DNA of 64,000 nucleotides from Dipteris shenzhenensis (Eukaryota; Polypodiophyta; Polypodiopsida; Gleicheniales), in the NCBI GenBank assembly GCA_047967505.1, contig CM106540.1. The stretch is one strand, 5' to 3'. Of the stretch, positions 1-10,941 are shown one piece after another (the stretch's first letter is position 1; each line of letters begins with the position of its first letter). A program made the translations under genes and the position numbers. The notes beneath the pieces were generated by a model. That model searched no databases, had not been told where the DNA came from, and was given only the letters and a program-made list of their open reading frames with translations.

Positions 1-1109
1 GATTGCTAGGATCTTCTCTTCCTAACCTTCCCTTGAGTTGTAGGGCCACTCTGTTTAAGAGATTAGTGACCACCTCATCTATGGTTGCCCCCTTGAGCAT
101 AGGCGTTGTCTCCTTGGGCTCCCCTGGGCTAGTTGCCTTACTAGCATGAGACACTTCTGACAAGGTAATAGGGGACTTTGCAAGTTGTTATTATTCTTCA
201 TATTATCATCCAGGAGTACAACGGTCTTGCTACATAGCTCGAGTGACGTGGGGTTCAGGGTGAACAAATGGCCATGTAATGTTGCATCCCTTATCCCAAG
301 AAGGAATCGAGGCAAAAGTCGTTCGTCGCTCAACCTCTCATGAGGCTCGCAGGTGGGAATTCAGATGCTTAATCTTGGTGATGTATTCCCGCAGGGTTTC
401 ATGCTCCTTTTGCTTAACCTCATGCAATTGGTTGATAAGACTCCATTTTGGCCCAGTGGGAGAAAATCCCACTATAAAGGCCTTCCTTACTGTCTCCCAA
501 TTTATTTTTTTGTGAGCCCCTAAGGCCTTGTACCATTGGCCCACCTTACCATCAAGGCTCAACCCAAATGCGTTCACTTTGTCCTAATTACCAATGTCTC
601 CACAGGTCTCGCAAACCAACCTTTCCATGTGGGTGATGAGATCTCCTGCTCCTATAAACTTTGTGATAAGCTTGGAGATGGTAACTGGATGGCTCCATGA
701 AGTGTTAGTATCTCTCTCCATGACTACTTGTGGCACAGGCCCCCTTCCTAGTGCTTGCACTATGATCCTCATTGCCTCATTGGTGAGTACTGTTTGTGGC
801 ACCGGCGAAGGTGCAGGGGGGATTGGCAGCATGGTTCCATAGTTGGGTGGTCGTTGGGATGGATTACAGTAGCTCGTTGGCCAAATAGGAACTGTGTTTG
901 TTGGTCCTAGCCTCGTAGAAGACTTGGAGCCGACTTGCCGACATGCGTGTTGGGCTCAGGTTAATTGGCCTCATTGGTATGGGCCTTGGCCTTGGTAGGT
1001 TTGTGTCAGGTAGCGGCTTATATGAGGTAGCCATGGGGAAGGGTGTATCGTCTAGGGCTCCTCCCCAAGTTGCATTCAAATTAGGATGAGAGACCATTGG
1101 AGGAGGCAA
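1..1109 (-). pseudogene. Ty3/gypsy gag remnant (runs off left edge)
   Basis: Three adjacent minus-strand reading frames (864-1109, 584-832, 338-577) followed by 79-333 together read like a plant gypsy capsid. The stretch around 338-577 has the typical pattern of a capsid helix region (VGQWYKAL, then INWETVRKAFIVGF, then LHEVKQKEHETLREYITKIK), and 79-333 continues it (LLPRFLLGIRDATLHGHLF). The N-terminal part is proline-rich. Stops and frame changes separate the pieces, so no intact protein is made. The rest of the element (zinc knuckle, protease, pol) would lie to the left of the window. Family assignment rests on pattern recognition of the retrotransposon gag fold; no LTR is seen on the right side. 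Confidence 0.7.
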
Positions 1110-2311
1110 AGTGCTCTCCCCGAAGTTTATTTCATGGATACCCTACCCCTCAAGACTTGGTGGCCAAAACCTGGGTATTGTGGGCTCAATAGTTCTCATG
1201 AAGGAGGGTTCTCCCTCATCGAGCTGAACCCATGGCCCTACAGACTCTTCAGTTGGCAAGGTATTGTTTGGAACATTGCTCGATGCATACGTTGGTGGAA
1301 TGTGCCTTTTTGGGATTTGTGAAATTGGATTTATTATTATTATTTAATTACTTTTATCGCCCCCCCCCCCCCCTTCTTCTCTTTTGCTCTTTTAGCCAAC
1401 CCTTAACCGTTTCAATTGAATTTTCTTGTGTCTACTTGTAGTCTTATAGATCTTCCTTAAGATTTTATTGCATGGTCTAATATATCATTCAAGTTGAAGT
1501 TATTTACTATATGCTTTGGCTTTATGCCTCTCTTAAATTTTCCTTTAAGTTAATACTTTAATTACCTTTAAATTTCATCTGTGAAATGGTCTCTATATAT
1601 GTATATACCCTCTTATATAATTGTATAGTGGTTTTCGTATAATTATATATACAATTAAATAAATTTATCCAAATTAGTTTTTGGTTTTTTAATATAATTG
1701 TACAATTTAGTTTTTGGCTTTTTTATATAATTGTATAGTGTTTTGTGTCTTGGATGGAATTTTTAATATAATAAACCCTAATATCCCTCTGACCTCAATT
1801 CTTTTTCCTAATTTTTTAAGCTTTTATTGTACCTTAGTTTTGTCTAGATTATAATTTGCTTTGTCATACATGCTTAGTTTGTTAGAGTAACTTGTTGTTT
1901 CCTTGATTTATTGTGCTTAATCCTCTTTTCCCTTGGTCCTAACCCATTTTTTGTTTAATTTTTTTCATTTTAATGCCTATTTTTGCCTTTATTAATTCTT
2001 TTGCCTTGTTCAAACCATTCTATTCAATTGTTAATTGTTCTCCCCCATTTTTCCTTTAGGAAAATCCCTTAATTTCCTTTATTTATTTTAATTAATTGCC
2101 TTAAATCAATTAAGTGCCACAAATACATGTTGGAATTCTTAAGCAAATTGGTCTTTTTCCAATAAGTCTTTGTCTAGATAGTCCTTGTTGTGCAATCAAG
2201 GGTGAGGATTAGCCCCCACATTTAAAAAGGGTGTGGACTAACCCCTTGTAAACAAGGTTTAATTTTTCTCTTAAGAGGGTGCTTCATCGCTTGGTCTATT
2301 TTCAATTGATG
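1110..2311. other. AT-rich intergenic DNA, no gene
   Basis: No coding sequence is supported. The stretch is AT-rich with several short repeats of an ATAATTGTATAG-like word around 1615-1745. It contains a C-run near 1361-1373 and, at 1301-1440, a partial copy of the inverted-repeat arm described at 3251-4606. Confidence 0.6.
1301..1440 (+). repeat. Third partial copy of the inverted-repeat arm
   Basis: This stretch matches about 3633-3765 in the same orientation. It shares GTGCCTTTTTGGGATTTGT, the TTATTATTATT run, the C-run and TAGCCAACCCTTAAC. It shows that the arm sequence is a dispersed repeat family and not only a local palindrome. Confidence 0.75.
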
Positions 2312-2535
2312 GTTCTGTTAATAGTTGCGGACTAAACTTTTTTTCACACATTATTTGTGTATTTTCTCTCTTTCTTAGAATGACTCTTTTTATGCATTAG
2401 AATCTTAAAGGTTGTGCATGTTCGTTCTGTTAATAGTTGTGGACTAACCTTTTTTTCATACATTATTTGTGTATTTTCTCTCTTTCTTAGAATGACTCTT
2501 TTTATGCATTAGAATCTTAAAGGTTGTGCATGTTC
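2312..2535. repeat. 112-bp tandem duplication (two copies)
   Basis: Copy 1 is 2312-2423 and copy 2 is 2424-2535. Both start GTTCTGTTAATAGTTG and end GGTTGTGCATGTTC, and they differ at only a few bases (for example TTGCGG against TTGTGG). The units abut exactly. This looks like a recent unequal-exchange or slippage duplication with no coding content. Confidence 0.9.
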
Positions 2536-3250
2536 CTAGGTAAAGCAATAACAAGCAAGGAGGACATGCATTACCTGTCTACCCAAATCATGTTATATTG
2601 TTCTAACATATAGTGTATTTGGATGGTGGCAGGTAGTGAACCCTAACCTCAGAACCTGGACTACCTGACAAATTCAACACTTTTGTAGCAATTTTTACTT
2701 TATGTACACCCATATATTAATACAATGTTTTATCCACTCTTATTTGAGCTTCGTGTGCCGTGTTGTTAAAAGCTATTATTTTTTAAACACACATACACCC
2801 AAACCTTGTTAACCCTTGGCCACGTTAACCATGAGCCATGTTGGTAGCCCTTGGCTAGGCTAGCCACATGGTACATGCCACATGCCACATTGCTCGCTAA
2901 ACTCTTATCAAGTTTTGCAGGGATGTGGTTCTTTTACAACTTTGCTTCAGGAATAACTTATCCCCTCAAGGTTTTACCTTTTGTTGGAGTTGTCATAACG
3001 ATGCAATTGTTGTGCCTAGTGCGAGATTGTTTCAAGATAGTTATGGAAATTTTGATAAATGTCTAATTCTATTGATTTTCTTAAAGGATCATGAAAGAAA
3101 TATCCTCTTGGAAACACTTACGAAATAACCCCCCTTTTTTGTTAACATTTATAAAAGGCTTCCTCTTTGGACCTTTTTGGTGCGGGGTAGGACATGACCA
3201 GATGGGTGTCTTGTCCCCATCATGTGGTGGCCCACCAGGTGAGGGTGGGT
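2536..3250. other. Intergenic DNA, no gene
   Basis: No coding sequence or element end is recognised between the tandem duplication and the inverted repeat. Short open frames at 2851-3128 have no recognisable features. Confidence 0.5.
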
Positions 3251-4514
3251 ACACACACTCACATATTTTATATACTTTCACACACACACATGTCTCTTAT
3301 CTGCTTACATTCTTGGTAGCTACACACAGTGCCCTATTTTCCCCCCTCCGCTCCACAATAAATCATTTAGAATATTTGTTAAACACACTCACACACAATT
3401 TTCTCCACTAAAATCTTCTTACTTAAGCACAAAAACCCCCCTTTTTTTCTTTTTCGTTTTCTACTTCATTTTGTTTTAAAAAATAAATAAATCTTCCCTC
3501 TTAACTTTTCTTATTTTAATCTACTAATCCCAAAACCCCCCCATTTTTTAATTTTTTGTCCCTCTTTTTATTCTTATATGTACTATACCCATTTGAAGCC
3601 TCTATATTTTTTCCCCCTCTTGCTATTTTCCGTGTGCCTTTTTGGGATTTGTTTAATTGGATTTATTATTATTAATTAGTTACTTTTATCCCCCCCCTTT
3701 TTCTCTTTTCCTCTTTTAGCCAACCCTTAACTGTTTCCAACTAATTCTCTTACCTTTTTTCCACTTTCTAACTAATTTTCCTACTTAATATACCCCCTTG
3801 TCGTACTTACTTCTAAGTATTCTAATCTGCTATGACTCTCTTAAAACCCGGGGCCCAAACCCCCCCCACCGTACTATTATATTAATTTTCTACCTAAGTT
3901 GTAGGTGACCACCTTACCCCTTATGTCATTAAGATCCCTTATGCCTTTCTCACCTAAGGGGTAAGGTGGTCACCTACAACTTAATATGATAGTATGGGGG
4001 GGGTTTGGGCCGCAGGTTTTAAGAGAGTAATAGCAGATTAGAATACTTAGAAGTATGTACGACAAGGGGGTACATCAGGTAGGAAAATTAGTTAGAAAGT
4101 GGAAAAAAGGTAAGAGAGAAGAAGGGGGGGGGGGAATAAAAGTAACTAAATAATAAAAATAAATCCAATTAAACAAATCCCAGAAAGGCACACGAAAAAT
4201 AGCGAGAGGGGGAAAAAATATAGAGGAAGAATAAAAAGAGGGACAAAATATTCTAAAATGGGGGGGGCTTGGGATTACTATATTAAAATAAGAAAAGTTA
4301 AGAGGGAAGATTTTTTTTTTTTTAACAAAATGAAGTAGAAAATGAAAAAGAAAATAAGGGGGGGTTTTGTGCTTAAGTAAGAAGATTTTAGTGGAGAAAA
4401 ATTGCATGTATTTATGTGTTTAACAAATATTCTAAATGATTTTTTGTGGGGGGGAGGGGGAAGGGGGGAAAATAGGGCATTGTGTGTAGCTACCAAGAAT
4501 GTAAGTAGATAAGA

Positions 4515-4583
<69 letters not shown>

Positions 4584-4606
4584 ACACACACACACACACA
4601 CACACA
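3251..4606. repeat. Large imperfect inverted repeat (foldback structure)
   Basis: The left arm (about 3251-3934) is matched by the reverse complement of the right arm (about 3953-4606), with a loop of only about 20-30 bases around 3935-3952. The centre reads GTAGGTGACCACCTTACCCC on the left and its complement on the right. Farther out, TTTGGGCC, the ACTTCTAAGTATTCTAATC block, the TTTTTGGGATTTGT block, the ACTAAAATCTTCTTACTT block and the CTTACATTCTTGGTAGCTAC block all recur inverted in the expected order. Arms differ by small indels and homopolymer lengths, and the CA/TG tract is expanded only in the right arm. No transposase, target duplication or LTR ends were found. A transcript through it would form a long double-stranded RNA. 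Confidence 0.85.
4518..4606. repeat. (TG)n/(CA)n microsatellite
   Basis: A TG tract switches to a CA tract at about 4580 and so is itself partly self-complementary. It corresponds to a short ACACACACA segment at the outer end of the left arm of the inverted repeat, so it expanded after the arms were formed. Confidence 0.95.
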
Positions 4607-5038
4607 TATAAAAAGTCCTCCCTCTTCCCCATGCACCTTGGCTCTAGTGTTTCTTGTGCCCTCCAACCTTTCTCGCAACAAGTTGCATGCCATGAATTTG
4701 AGCTATTCCATGCATCCCCTATGGAAATACTAGCACAAGGAAATGTACCAAGTCATGGCTATGAGGACCTGGTTGGCCATGAGGGCCCACCTTGCAAGGG
4801 AGAGTCTGGCTTAGCTCGAATACAAAAGCTTGCATCACATAGTCTCTAGCATAGGGGCAATCTATTGATCTATTGAAATGTCAATGCCCAGCTGGTAGCC
4901 TTAGCATCTCACTGGCTACCCTCACAAGATCCACAACGAGCTAAGCTTGGCCCCCTAGTCTAGGATCTTATGAACCTTCTCAGTCACTCTATAATGAATC
5001 CAATTGATTTGACCCAACTGATCCTAGGCCTGGATGAC
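4607..5038. other. Left flank of copia element 1, no gene
   Basis: No gene is recognised. The sequence is unique within the window and continues on the far side of the copia insertion at 10942, as expected for a pre-insertion site. Confidence 0.5.
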
Positions 5039-5043
5039 ATATA

Positions 5044-5214
5044 TGACAGTGCTCTCAACGGAAGCAAGAACGGAAGAAGGAGAGAGAGAGACAGAGAGCC
5101 ACACAAGTTTTGGTGGGTGCAGAACCACCCTAATCTTCTTTTTCATTCATTTATATATGTGTTTGAGTATTGTACATAACCGGGGTAAAGGCACAATGAC
5201 CTTTAACCCCCACA
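5044..5214 (-). repeat. 3' LTR of copia element 1
   Basis: 171 bp, running TGACAGTG to CCCCCACA on the plus strand. It carries an extra 12 bp (a duplication of AAGAACGGAAG-like sequence) relative to the 159-bp partner. A purine-rich tract, read on the minus strand just right of 5214, primes plus-strand synthesis in this family. Confidence 0.93.
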
Positions 5215-5267
5215 ACCTCCCACTTAAAGGACAATGTGCCTTTAAGGGAGAACAACCAGTGAGCATA

Positions 5268-5786
5268 CTATCCAATGCCCATCAATACATGACAATACTC
5301 AAACCGCTGACTAGGTAGACTCTTCGTCGGCATATCTGCAGGGTTATCATCTGTATGAACCTTGACAAGCTCTATGCGCTTGTCCTTAAGTACCTCCCTG
5401 ATGAAATGGTACCTGACCTCAATGTGTTTGGTCTTTGCATGAAAGACTGGATTCCGTGCTAGCTGAATAGCACTCATGGAATCACTATGCAATGTCGGTA
5501 CACCTGTATGAATCCCCAAATCTCCCACTAGCTGATCAAGCCACATAGCCTCCTTGCAACCCTCTGTGGCTGCAACATACTCAGCCTCTGTGGTAGACAA
5601 AGCAACGCACTTCTGTGCACGAGACATCCACGACACTGCACCACCTGCAAAGGTGAACACATAACCAGAAGTGGATCTCCTACTATCCACATGCCCTGCA
5701 TAGTCTGAATCTGTGTACCCAAGTACACGCATGTCTCCTTTACCAAAGCAGATGCACATCTCCTTGGTACCCTTCATGTACCTCAT
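5268..5786 (-). pseudogene. Copia element 1: RNase H and C-terminus
   Basis: This is the last part of the polyprotein, about 170 residues. The RNase H signature GYTDSDYAGHVDSRRSTSGY is followed by LSTTEAEYVAATEGCKEA and the C-terminal VHTDDNPADMPTKSL, the order seen in copia RNase H. A stop codon at about 5787-5789 separates it from the reverse transcriptase in the same frame, where a tryptophan-type codon is usual. Otherwise the domain looks intact. It would degrade the RNA strand of the RNA-DNA hybrid during reverse transcription. Confidence 0.93.
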
Positions 5787-5789
5787 GAT

Positions 5790-6584
5790 TCACTTAACTG
5801 CCTCCCAATTCCTCTTTCTTGGATTAGCCATATACCGGCTAACAACTCCCACTGCAAATGCAATGTCTGGTCTAGTAGCTATCATAGCATACATAAGACT
5901 CCCAACCACTGATGCATAAGGAACCTTGGCCATCATGGCCCTCTCCTCTTCTGATTTGGGACTATCTGTATGACTCAGTTTCACATATGGAGGCAATGGA
6001 GTGCTCACTGCCTTCCCCCCCTCCATATTGAAACGCTGCAATACTTTTGTAACATACTCTTTTTGTGAAAGCCAAAGGAGCTTCCTACTCCGATCACGCG
6101 TGATGCGCATACCAAGAATATGACCTGCAAGTCCCAAATCCTTCATATCAAAGGCCTCATGCAACTTGGCCTTTAATGCATCTAGCTCATAAGTATTCTT
6201 GCTAGCCAATAGCATATCATCCACATATAGTGCCAAGATTATCAGGCTATTATCCTCAACCCTTTTAGTGTAGAGGCAGTGATCAATTTCACTCCTCCTA
6301 AAATCCTGGGACCGAATGAAAGCATCAAACTTCTGATACCATTCTCTAGGTGCTTGCTTAAGACCATAGAGACTCTTCTTTAGCTTGCAAACTAAATGCT
6401 CTTTGCCCTTTTCTTCAAAGCCTTCCGGCTGCACCATGTAAATTTCCTCATGCAAATCCCCATGCAAGAAAGCTGTCTTAACATCCATCTGCATAAGCTC
6501 CATATCCTCTACTGCCACTAGTCCAAGCATGCATCTAAGTGTGGTCATCTTCACAACCGGAGAGAATATCTCATCAAAGTCCAC
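5790..6584 (-). pseudogene. Copia element 1: reverse transcriptase
   Basis: About 264 residues of a copia-type reverse transcriptase (RVT_2 family). Visible landmarks are [23 protein letters not shown] and the catalytic YVDDMLL, then the palm/thumb region with ATRPDIAFAVGVVSRYM. It is in a different frame from the upstream integrase because a single base is missing near 6624, and it is cut from RNase H by a stop at 5787-5789. The rest of the domain shows no decay, consistent with a young copy. Confidence 0.93.
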
Positions 6585-7954
6585 ACCCTTCTCTTGCTTG
6601 AACCCTTTAGTAACAAACGGGCCTTGTACCTAGGCACATCATCACCTCTGACCTTCATTTTGTAGACCCATTTACATGGCAATGCTTTCTTTCCATGTGG
6701 CAAAGAAACCAAGTCCCAAGTCTTATTCTTCATAAGTGAACTCATCTCTGATTGCATAATAGCATACTCCCACTTGCGTTGATCCTCATGCATCATAGCT
6801 TCTCTGTAGCAAGAAGGCTCCCCGCAATCAGTAAGCATGACATAGTCTACCCCTGGAACAAACCTATCAGGCGGTCTAGACACTCTAGATGATCTTCTCA
6901 AGGGCATTTCAGCTTGCTGTCCCACTTGCATATCTGCCACATTTGGCTCATCATTTCCACCAATAGATGATTCATCATCTACCCTTGATTGTATACCTGT
7001 GGGAGTACTTGGTGGTACCATTTCTTGTACATTTGGTGCATGGACAGCTTGCTGTCTATCAACATATGTAGGTGGATTCACATCCTGGAAAGTGATTCTC
7101 CTCATTTCCACATCCCTCATGGGTGCCTTATGCATCTTCTTCTCATTGAAGACCACATCATGGCTACGTATGATCTTCTTTGCTTCTGGATCCCAGAGAC
7201 GATAGCCCATCTCTCCACTTTCACCATAACCCAGAAAGATGCATTTCCTAGACTTAGGATCTAGCTTCTTTCGAAGCTCTTTTGGCACATGTGCATATGC
7301 CTCACACCCAAATATATGCAAATGAGAGTAAGAGGACTTCTTGCCACTCCATGCCTCTTCAAGAATACCACCATCCAAACTCTTACTAGGTGATCTATTG
7401 ATCACATGCACTGCAGTCTTCATTGCCTCAGCCCAAAAACCACCAGAAAGACTTGCATTGGAAAGCATGCATTGCAACCTTTCTTGAATGGTACGGTTCA
7501 TCTTTTCTGCAACTGGATTTTGCTCTGGAGTACGAGGGAATGTGAGCTCCCTCTTAATCCCACGTGTATCACAGAAATGCTGAAAGTCATGAGAGAGATA
7601 CTCTCCACCATTGTCAGTTCGTAGGCATTTAAGCATTCTACCTAACTGATTCTCAACCAAGGCCAGCCATTTCTGAAATACCTGGAACACATCACTCTTC
7701 CGAGCTATAACATAAGCCCACACTTTCCTAGTTGCATCATCAATGAATGTCACATAGTATTCAGCCCCGCCTAATGACCGTGTAGGCATGGGACCGCATA
7801 CATCTGAATGCACCAAATCAAGCTTTTCAAACTCTTTCTTTCCCCTTCTTTTATGGGCTGATTTAGTCTGCTTCCCATAGAGACACTGCTCACAAAATTC
7901 AAAATCAGAGAAACTCAAATGCGGTACATAACCCAAACGGCATAAGAGTTTCAT
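6551..7954 (-). pseudogene. Copia element 1: integrase and start of RT
   Basis: This is an integrase core of the DDE type. HSDVCGPM holds the first Asp, RTDNGGEYLS the second, and the TPEQNP..EKMNRT block the Glu region. The C-terminal GKKSSYSHLHIFGCEAYAHVPKE and KCIFLGYGESGEMGYRLWDP are typical of copia integrase. An acidic linker leads to the RT start (WEYAIMQSEMSSLMKNKTWDLV). The end of this frame, after about 6624, is out of frame owing to a one-base deletion. The start is also broken: a TAG at about 7958 interrupts the zinc-binding/pre-integrase region. Confidence 0.93.
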
Positions 7955-7960
7955 TCCATT

Positions 7961-9358
7961 CTAGCTCATGTGCCCCAACCTGCAATGCCACAAAGAAGTG
8001 CTTGGCTGCTCGGTTATTGCAACAACATGATCAAATACCCCTGATACATATAAGGGATACAAAGTCCCACACTTGGCACCCCTGGCCAAAAGCATAGAGC
8101 CCTTCTGAATTTTCCAACTCTGAAAGCCAAAAGTGGTGTGAAAACCAGCATCATCTAGCTGACCCACTGAAATAAGACTCTTGGTCAGCTTAGGCACATG
8201 TCTCACATGTTTCAAAACAAATGCAGACCCATTTGCAAAAGAAAACTTTATGTCACCTGCTCCCACTATGTCACATGCATAGTCATTTCCAAGATGCACA
8301 CAACCTGTCTTTCCACTGTCATAAGTGGAGAACCATTCCCTATGGGGAGTAACATGGAATGAAGCACCAGAATCCAAAATCCAATCTTGGGAATATGCAT
8401 CATCTGAAGTGGTAAGCAACTCTGCAGATAAACTAGACATGAAGAGAACGTCATTGTCACTATCATGTGTGACTACATTGATCTCCTCGATCTTCACTTT
8501 TCCTTTGTCCTCCCTTGGACTCTCTTCCTTTTGGTTTGCACCCCAGTTTGCATTCTTTTTCTTATCCTTTTGCTCTCTTTCCAGCTTGTAGCAATCCTTT
8601 TTCATATGGCCCTTCTTGCCACAGTGGTAACACTCAATGTTCCGTGCCCTGGATTTGCTACGTGACTTCCCTCTTTCTTGGGACTTCCCCCTGAACTGTG
8701 ATCTGCCCCTTTGCACATTTAAGGCTGCATCCTGCTTGTTGTCATCCATAGACTTCTGTCTAATCTCCTCGGCCAACAAGCTACCCACAACATCATCAAA
8801 TTTCAGTACTCCACCAGGTGCAAAGTTACTGACACCTGTACGGAAGGTATCCCATGAGGATGGCAATGAACATAAGAGAAATATTGCCTTAGTCTCCGCA
8901 TCAAAATTCATCTTCTGAGCCTGAAGCTGGCTGAAAATAATATTGAATTCATTCAAGTGAGAAGGAATGGAGACCCCTTCCTTCATCTGCAGCTCAAACA
9001 ACCTCTTCATGAGGTAAACTTTATTAGAGGCAGTTTCCTTCTCATAAGTGGGACACAGTTTCTTCCACAAATCTTCCGTAGTCTGCTCATTTACTACTAT
9101 GAAATAAACTGACTCTGCAAGATGAAGTCTAATAGTAGACTTTGCTAATGCATCCAACTCATTCCAATCATCCTCAGACATATTTGTAGGCTCAGCTTCA
9201 ATCCCTGCCAAGGGTTTAATCTGCTTCTTTTGAATAAGCACATCCCTTATTTGTTCTTTCCACAAAGAAAAGTTTGTCCCATCAAACTTTTTAATTCTGA
9301 AAAACTCCTTTTCAGACATGGAAGAGAATGCCATGATGCAAATAAAACAAAATCCCAA
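7961..9358 (-). pseudogene. Copia element 1: gag and protease
   Basis: It is about 465 codons long, and the likely start is the second methionine at about 9334 (MAFSSMSEKEF). The N-terminal region has the copia gag pattern (FDGTNFSLWKEQIRDVLIQKK, then LCSLPSSWDTF). A basic RS-rich stretch leads to the CCHC zinc knuckle CYHCGKKGHMKKDC at about 8620. The aspartic protease motif ILDSGASFHVT sits at about 8360. The pre-integrase motif LWHCRLGHMS is followed directly by a TAG stop that ends the frame. Gag packages the RNA; the protease processes the polyprotein. Confidence 0.93.
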
Positions 9359-10763
9359 ATGCTAGTGCCTGCAAGAGAGAATCACACCAAATACCAGGTG
9401 CACCCAAATGTGTATGCCACAATAGAGTGAAATATCACCAAAACTCAAAGCTCAAAGCATCAAAAGATGCATCTGACTCATGTGCATATACTATGCATCC
9501 ATATGAGCAAATCTGGCCCAAAAGAAAATGCCAATAAGTGCCAAATGACTCAAGCATAAACACTGTCCACTGGCATATGCATCAATAATATCTCATCCAA
9601 GAGAGCATAGCACTATCGGTGCATCACCTACAATGTGTCAAAGCTGTCCCTCAGCATAAAATAGCATCCATGTGCAAAGCGTCCATAAAAAATAGCATCC
9701 CACAAGGCAATTTGGGCCTGTCAGCGCATCCAATAAGGACCGCAATGCATCCAAATGGCCTATAAATCATCCACTGCAACCCAATGCATACCACGAATGA
9801 GCGCACACTGCTCAAACACTGCAACCAGAGTGATCTGCATAAGGTATGCTCAAAAAATCATAGTCCCACGGTAATGACCGCTACTAAAAATAAAGCCTGA
9901 GATGCCTCTAAACATGGGCGCCATTGCATAATTGGACTCAGCAAGAAAATCTACAAATATCTCTCTTCTGCCAGAACTCCAAAATCCCAACCGATGAGTG
10001 AGAAATGGGAGTCAACACTTATCCACTGCCATGTGGCATAAATCTAAGGTTTCAAAACCTTAGAATGAAAAATGCATAACAGAGAGACGAAATCGAATAC
10101 ACAGAGATCTATAACTCTAAAAATCCTCCACCGAATCACGCAAGAACTGATAGGTAGGGGTTTTTGGGCGTCCGAAATGCAATGGGACAGACGGTTTTGG
10201 AAACCGTGGTCTCAATCACTGGGTCCAACACATGGACTGAAAAACGTTTTTGGAAACAGAACTGTTTGTAAACTCCACCGGAGTGCGAATGATGAGCAAC
10301 ATAGAAGTTTTAGGACCTCTTGAGTCCACCGAAACTGACAGATCTGCAAATGGTTGCTCCAAACTTGAGTTCCAACACTCGGGCAAAAAATGCAGAAAAC
10401 TGACACAGTGAGTCATAAATCCAATGAAATGATCCCAGATTCAAGAATAAAGGTGTTTCCAAGCTCCTGAAGTGAAGTGGACACCAAAAGCAAGCAATAG
10501 TTGCCTCTACAAGTCAATACGGAGTCTCTGTCATCGAACGGAACAGGGAAAAGCTCAAAAAAGGACTTTTTCTTTGAAACCACTTAACAGGCTCTCAAAA
10601 CCACTTCGCAAAGCCAAAGTGACTTTTCCAAAGGTTCCTCCAAGGTCTCTGCACACTCGGATGCAAGTAAAGTCACCCACAAAGCTTCCCACAAAGCTTC
10701 TCCTTTCTCCCACAGAGCTACTGAGCTTCCAAGCATTCACGCACACTCAGCTAGATCACCCGG
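9359..10763 (-). other. Untranslated leader of copia element 1
   Basis: About 1.4 kb between the primer site and the gag start. No conserved coding sequence is seen. Small open frames at 10072-10780 on both strands show no family features. Confidence 0.7.
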
Positions 10764-10775
10764 GCTCTGATACCA
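10764..10775 (-). promoter_or_regulatory. Primer-binding site (initiator tRNA-Met) of copia element 1
   Basis: The minus strand reads TGGTATCAGAGC, complementary to the 3' end of plant initiator Met tRNA. It lies two bases inside the 5' LTR, the normal arrangement. Confidence 0.95.
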
Positions 10776-10777
10776 GT

Positions 10778-10936
10778 TGAGAGTGCTCTCATTGGAAGAA
10801 GGAGAGAGACAGACAAAGAGCCACACAAGTTTTGGTGGGTGCAGAACCACCCTAATCTTCTTTTTCATTCATTTATATATGTGTTTGAGTATTGTACATA
10901 ACCGGGGTAAAGGCACAATGACCTTTAACCCCCACA
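10778..10936 (-). repeat. 5' LTR of copia element 1
   Basis: 159 bp with TG/CA ends. On the minus strand a TATATAAA box (around 10870) precedes the expected transcription start. It is followed on the right by the target duplication ATATA. Confidence 0.93.
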
Positions 10937-10941
10937 ATATA

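Larger units (their letters stand above)
5044..10936 (-). mobile_element. Full-length Ty1/copia retrotransposon (element 1), disabled
   Basis: It is a complete element of 5893 bp on the minus strand. Both LTRs begin TG and end CA, and it is flanked by the 5-bp target duplication ATATA (5039-5043 and 10937-10941). A tRNA-Met primer site lies inside the right (5') LTR and a purine-rich tract inside the left (3') LTR. Gag, protease, integrase, reverse transcriptase and RNase H appear in the copia order. The LTRs are nearly identical apart from a 12-bp indel, which suggests a fairly recent insertion. Two in-frame stops and one single-base frameshift break the polyprotein. Confidence 0.95.

Noticed and set aside
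4278-4849. Open frames with Cys-Val and Thr-His repeats
   Set aside because: Translation of the TG/CA microsatellite.
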